Source: UBA8108 sp965659285
Lineage (GTDB): Bacteria > Planctomycetota > UBA8108
Length of the DNA: 9,938 nt
Reading direction: 5' to 3'
Assembly (NCBI GenBank): GCA_965659285.1
Contig: CBFHWB010000159.1
Location: 1-9,938 of the forward strand
In this document: positions 7,724 through 9,938 of the stretch, piece after piece
Position numbering within the stretch: the stretch's first letter is position 1
How the letters are laid out: each line of letters begins with the position of its first letter
Made by a program: the position numbers and the translations under genes
The notes under the pieces: model-generated
Database searches by the model: none
Seen by the model: only the letters and a program-made list of their open reading frames with translations
Told to the model about the DNA's origin: nothing

Positions 7724-7809
7724 TGGATCTAAAATCAACCAGCCGTCATCATCTCCCTGGTGGAGCTCTCGCAGGTTCCCGGCGATACGGAGGTCGAGAT
7801 GAAAAATAA
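7723..7809 (+). CDS. Possible 28-codon bridging mini-ORF
   Basis: ATG 7723 overlaps the preceding stop (TGATG) and the frame ends in TAA at 7807-7809, just past the ATG of the next gene at 7799. It begins MDLKSTSRHHLPGG and resembles no family I know. GGAGG at 7710-7714 is well placed. It may be a coupling frame, a remnant of a frameshifted N-terminus of the DUF4175-like gene, or chance. The neighbouring frame 2 is also open from 7733 up to ATG 7799. Confidence 0.22.
   Translation: MDLKSTSRHHLPGGALAGSRRYGGRDEK
7789..7793 (+). promoter_or_regulatory. Ribosome binding site of DUF4175-like gene
   Basis: GGAGG lies 5 nt before ATG 7799 and decides that start over the in-frame GTG at 7760, which has no good site. 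Confidence 0.65.
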
Positions 7810-9938
7810 AAGCCGTCTGCAGGATCCGGCGCCCGTTCTGAACAGGCTCTTCCAGCGTCTTGAGAAGAAGTATTACAGCCTGCTGGCCTGGCATGGAATC
7901 TCGGCGATCTTTCTCATGCTGGCGGCCACCGCCGGTCTCTCCTTTATCCTGGATTTCACCTTCGAGATGCATTGGACGCTGCGCCTGGCGGTCCTGGTGG
8001 CGGCGGCGGCTCTCTGGCTGCGGGTGTTGATCCGGGGGCGGACAAGGATACGTTCCGCTCTCTCCAGGGAAGATCTTCTGGCCGCGGTTGAGAACAGCTC
8101 GGCTGACCTCGATGGCGAGCTCGCCAATATTGTCGAGCTCCGCGAAGAGCTTGCCGCTGGGCCGGGGGATGCGGCGAAGCGGTCTGAGCTTGAGAAGGAG
8201 CTCTTTGACAGGGCTCTCTCTGAGTCTCAGCAGGCCGTCAATGATCTGGAGATCGGCCGTGTCCTGGCCACCGGCTCGGTACGAAGGAACCAACTGGCTG
8301 CGGTGGGGGCGATCGCTCTCCTGGTTTCCTGTGGATTTCTCTTTCCCGACAAGGCGGAGCTCTGGGTTCATCGAAACCTGGCGCTCTCCTCTACCCATTG
8401 GCCCCGGGAGACGCATTTTTTCCTCGAACGCGTCGAACCTGTCTGGCATCACCCGCGCAAGGCGCGCCTGGATTTGCGCGGCTGGGTAAATGGGAATCCA
8501 AGGGATGTGTTCATCGTGGTTGAGTCCGGCGGCAGCAGCCGTAAGAGCCGGCTGGTTCCCGGGATCACTCGTGAGGGAACCTGGCAGACGGTCTCGGCCG
8601 TAACCGAGGGAGGGCCCGGTGCAGGGGAGGCGGTCACCGTCAGGGCGGCGGCGCTCAGCTACAGTGTCCCAAGCGTCCTGGATTCCTTTGATTTCTATTT
8701 CCTGGGCGGTGACAACCGCAGCAGGAAAACCAGGGTTGAGATTCATGACCGCCCGAAGGTTGTCTCTTCAGTACTTCGCATTCGCGCTCCTGAACACACC
8801 GGTCTTGGCGAGAAAGAGCTCGCGAATCCTACCGGGGAGATCGAGGTCATCGCCGGTTCGACTGTGGTCTTCGAGGCCGAATGCGATGGAGAGCTGAAGA
8901 GCGCCTGGGGAAGGTTTGGTGAAGACGGCCAGGGCGAGGCGGAGCTCCTGGGAGAGAAAGGCTTCAGCTATTCTTTCGAGGTGACAGCGAGCGGCTTTCT
9001 CGAGGCTGGAGTGAAGGGCCGGCGGTGGGGATTTGACAGTGAGGAGACCCGCCTGGCGCTGGTCGCGCTGCCTGACGCGCAGCCCGAGATCGAGCTGCAG
9101 GTCGCGGGAGAAATCCGGGAGGTCACGCCGGAGGGAAGAGTTGAGTACAGCCTCCATGCCAGTGATGATTTCGGTTTCTCGGAGCTGCAGCTTCTCATCG
9201 GCGGCCTGCAGGTCGAAACGCTTGAAGACGGCAAGCCCACAGCGGCCGAGCTCCCTCCCTGGGACACCGTGAAAACTGATGACGGCGTGAGTGTCGACAT
9301 CAAGGGAACGATCGAGCTGGCCCCGCTGGAGCTGGAGCCGGGGATGAATATCAGCTTCCGGGCGGTGGTTCGGGATAATGATGGCCCGGGAGGCTACAAG
9401 GAGAGTTTTTCCGAGGAGATCAACTTCGCGGTCGTTTCCGCAGAGAAGCTCAAGGAGAATCTCGACAAGGTGAGGGTGAAGGCGCAGGAACGCCTCGAAG
9501 AGCTGGCCTTCCGTGAAGGCTCGCTGGTCGAAGAGCTGCTTCGTCTCCAGGCTGATCTTTCAGAGCGTCCCGAGATTTCCGCTGGCGGGGAGGGGGAGCC
9601 CGGGGAGCTGGCGGCAGGTGGAAATCGTGAGCGGGAGGACGGGGAGCGGCAAGAGAACAATCCGGAGGGAGCGCTGCTGGAACTCGCCCGCGCTGAGCCC
9701 TCGGGGGAAGGTCAGCCGTCATCCCAGGGAGGCAGGGATCCTTCGCAGGCACAGGGGCGCCCCGGCCAGTCCGGCCGTCCGGCCGCGGGTCAGCAGGGAC
9801 AGGACACCCGGGGAGAGCAGGGAGAAGGTTCGTCCCGCCAGGAGCAGGAGGGCGAAGAGCCCGGTGAGCGGGAGTCGCGCGAAGGTGAGGCTCCCGGCGA
9901 GGAAGGCAGGGAAGGGGAGCCGCGTGAAGGCGAGACGG
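7799..9938 (+). CDS. DUF4175-like membrane protein, 3'-truncated
   Basis: The frame is open from ATG 7799 to the window end, giving 713 residues without a stop. Two helices lie near 33-52 and 60-78, followed by a basic, helical stretch (about 79-163) and a third helix at about 165-183. A long beta-rich region follows. YSLHASDDFGFSELQLLIGG (450-469) is the A-x-DDFG block typical of DUF4175-like proteins, and FRAVVRDND (520-528) then EEINFAVVSAEKL (539-551) match the end of its beta domain. A probable coiled coil (about 548-590) leads into a Gly/Glu/Gln/Arg-rich tail, a usual trait of this family. N-terminal and post-helix-2 basic residues predict that everything after helix 3 faces outward. 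The gene follows the VWA gene by 75 nt and belongs to the same transcription unit by position. Function unknown; family call is good but not certain. Confidence 0.78.
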   Translation, partial: MKNKSRLQDPAPVLNRLFQRLEKKYYSLLAWHGISAIFLMLAATAGLSFILDFTFEMHWTLRLAVLVAAAALWLRVLIRGRTRIRSALSREDLLAAVENSSADLDGELANIVELREELAAGPGDAAKRSELEKELFDRALSESQQAVNDLEIGRVLATGSVRRNQLAAVGAIALLVSCGFLFPDKAELWVHRNLALSSTHWPRETHFFLERVEPVWHHPRKARLDLRGWVNGNPRDVFIVVESGGSSRKSRLVPGITREGTWQTVSAVTEGGPGAGEAVTVRAAALSYSVPSVLDSFDFYFLGGDNRSRKTRVEIHDRPKVVSSVLRIRAPEHTGLGEKELANPTGEIEVIAGSTVVFEAECDGELKSAWGRFGEDGQGEAELLGEKGFSYSFEVTASGFLEAGVKGRRWGFDSEETRLALVALPDAQPEIELQVAGEIREVTPEGRVEYSLHASDDFGFSELQLLIGGLQVETLEDGKPTAAELPPWDTVKTDDGVSVDIKGTIELAPLELEPGMNISFRAVVRDNDGPGGYKESFSEEINFAVVSAEKLKENLDKVRVKAQERLEELAFREGSLVEELLRLQADLSERPEISAGGEGEPGELAAGGNREREDGERQENNPEGALLELARAEPSGEGQPSSQGGRDPSQAQGRPGQSGRPAAGQQGQDTRGEQGEGSSRQEQEGEEPGERESREGEAPGEEGREGEPREGET
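9575..9938 (+). repeat. Low-complexity Gly/Glu/Gln/Arg/Pro-rich coding tract
   Basis: From residue 593 of the DUF4175-like protein to the window end the sequence is dominated by Gly, Glu, Gln, Arg, Pro and Ser. Degenerate short units recur near the end: REGEAPGE, EEGREGE and PREGE. The DNA is purine-rich (GAG, GGG, GAA, CAG codons). It is probably disordered. The unit copies are imperfect, so this is compositional bias more than a true tandem repeat, and its full extent lies beyond the window. Confidence 0.7.

Noticed and set aside
7751..7763. Possible terminator hairpin (CTCC-CTGGT-GGAG) between the last two genes
   Set aside because: The stem is only four pairs and no T-run follows, so it is not a credible terminator.
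7715..8746. A 343-codon minus-strand frame
   Set aside because: It is opposite the DUF4175-like gene, whose frame has recognisable helices and motifs; the antisense product has none.

Overview
The window (roughly 60% G+C by eye) is a single, densely packed, plus-strand gene run with no RNA gene, mobile element, CRISPR array or clear terminator. It holds six substantial coding regions, the first cut off at its 5' end and the last at its 3' end. Gene order and protein style (an alpha/alpha-toroid prenyltransferase-repeat protein, then MoxR ATPase, DUF58 protein, a large BatA-like protein, a large VWA/GATase-like membrane protein and a DUF4175-like protein) look like the MoxR clusters I know from Planctomycetota and related phyla. 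That assignment rests on recalled family context, not on a marker gene, so it is only moderately sure.

Layout: 1-921, C-terminal 306 residues of a squalene-cyclase-type repeat protein without the DxDD catalytic motif. 918-1985, MoxR-family AAA+ ATPase whose GTG start overlaps the previous stop. 1954-2868, soluble DUF58 protein with a complete MIDAS start motif. 2881-5262, BatA-like three-helix membrane protein with VWA, CARDB-like and GATase-like parts. 5291-7723, second large VWA membrane protein with a GATase-like part and a beta-sandwich. 7799-9938, DUF4175-like protein running off the end inside a Gly/Glu/Gln/Arg-rich tail.

How the genes probably work together: the MoxR ATPase and DUF58 protein look cytosolic and form the usual MoxR-VWA pair. 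The three membrane proteins each have charge patterns that put their large domains outside the cytoplasmic membrane. The likely picture is an envelope-linked, ATPase-driven remodelling or assembly system whose client is unknown. All junctions overlap or are at most 75 nt, so one polycistronic mRNA is likely. Three short gaps are each bridged by a very small reading frame that could carry ribosomes from one stop codon to the next start. The core cluster type is known but functionally poorly described; nothing here proves a new system.
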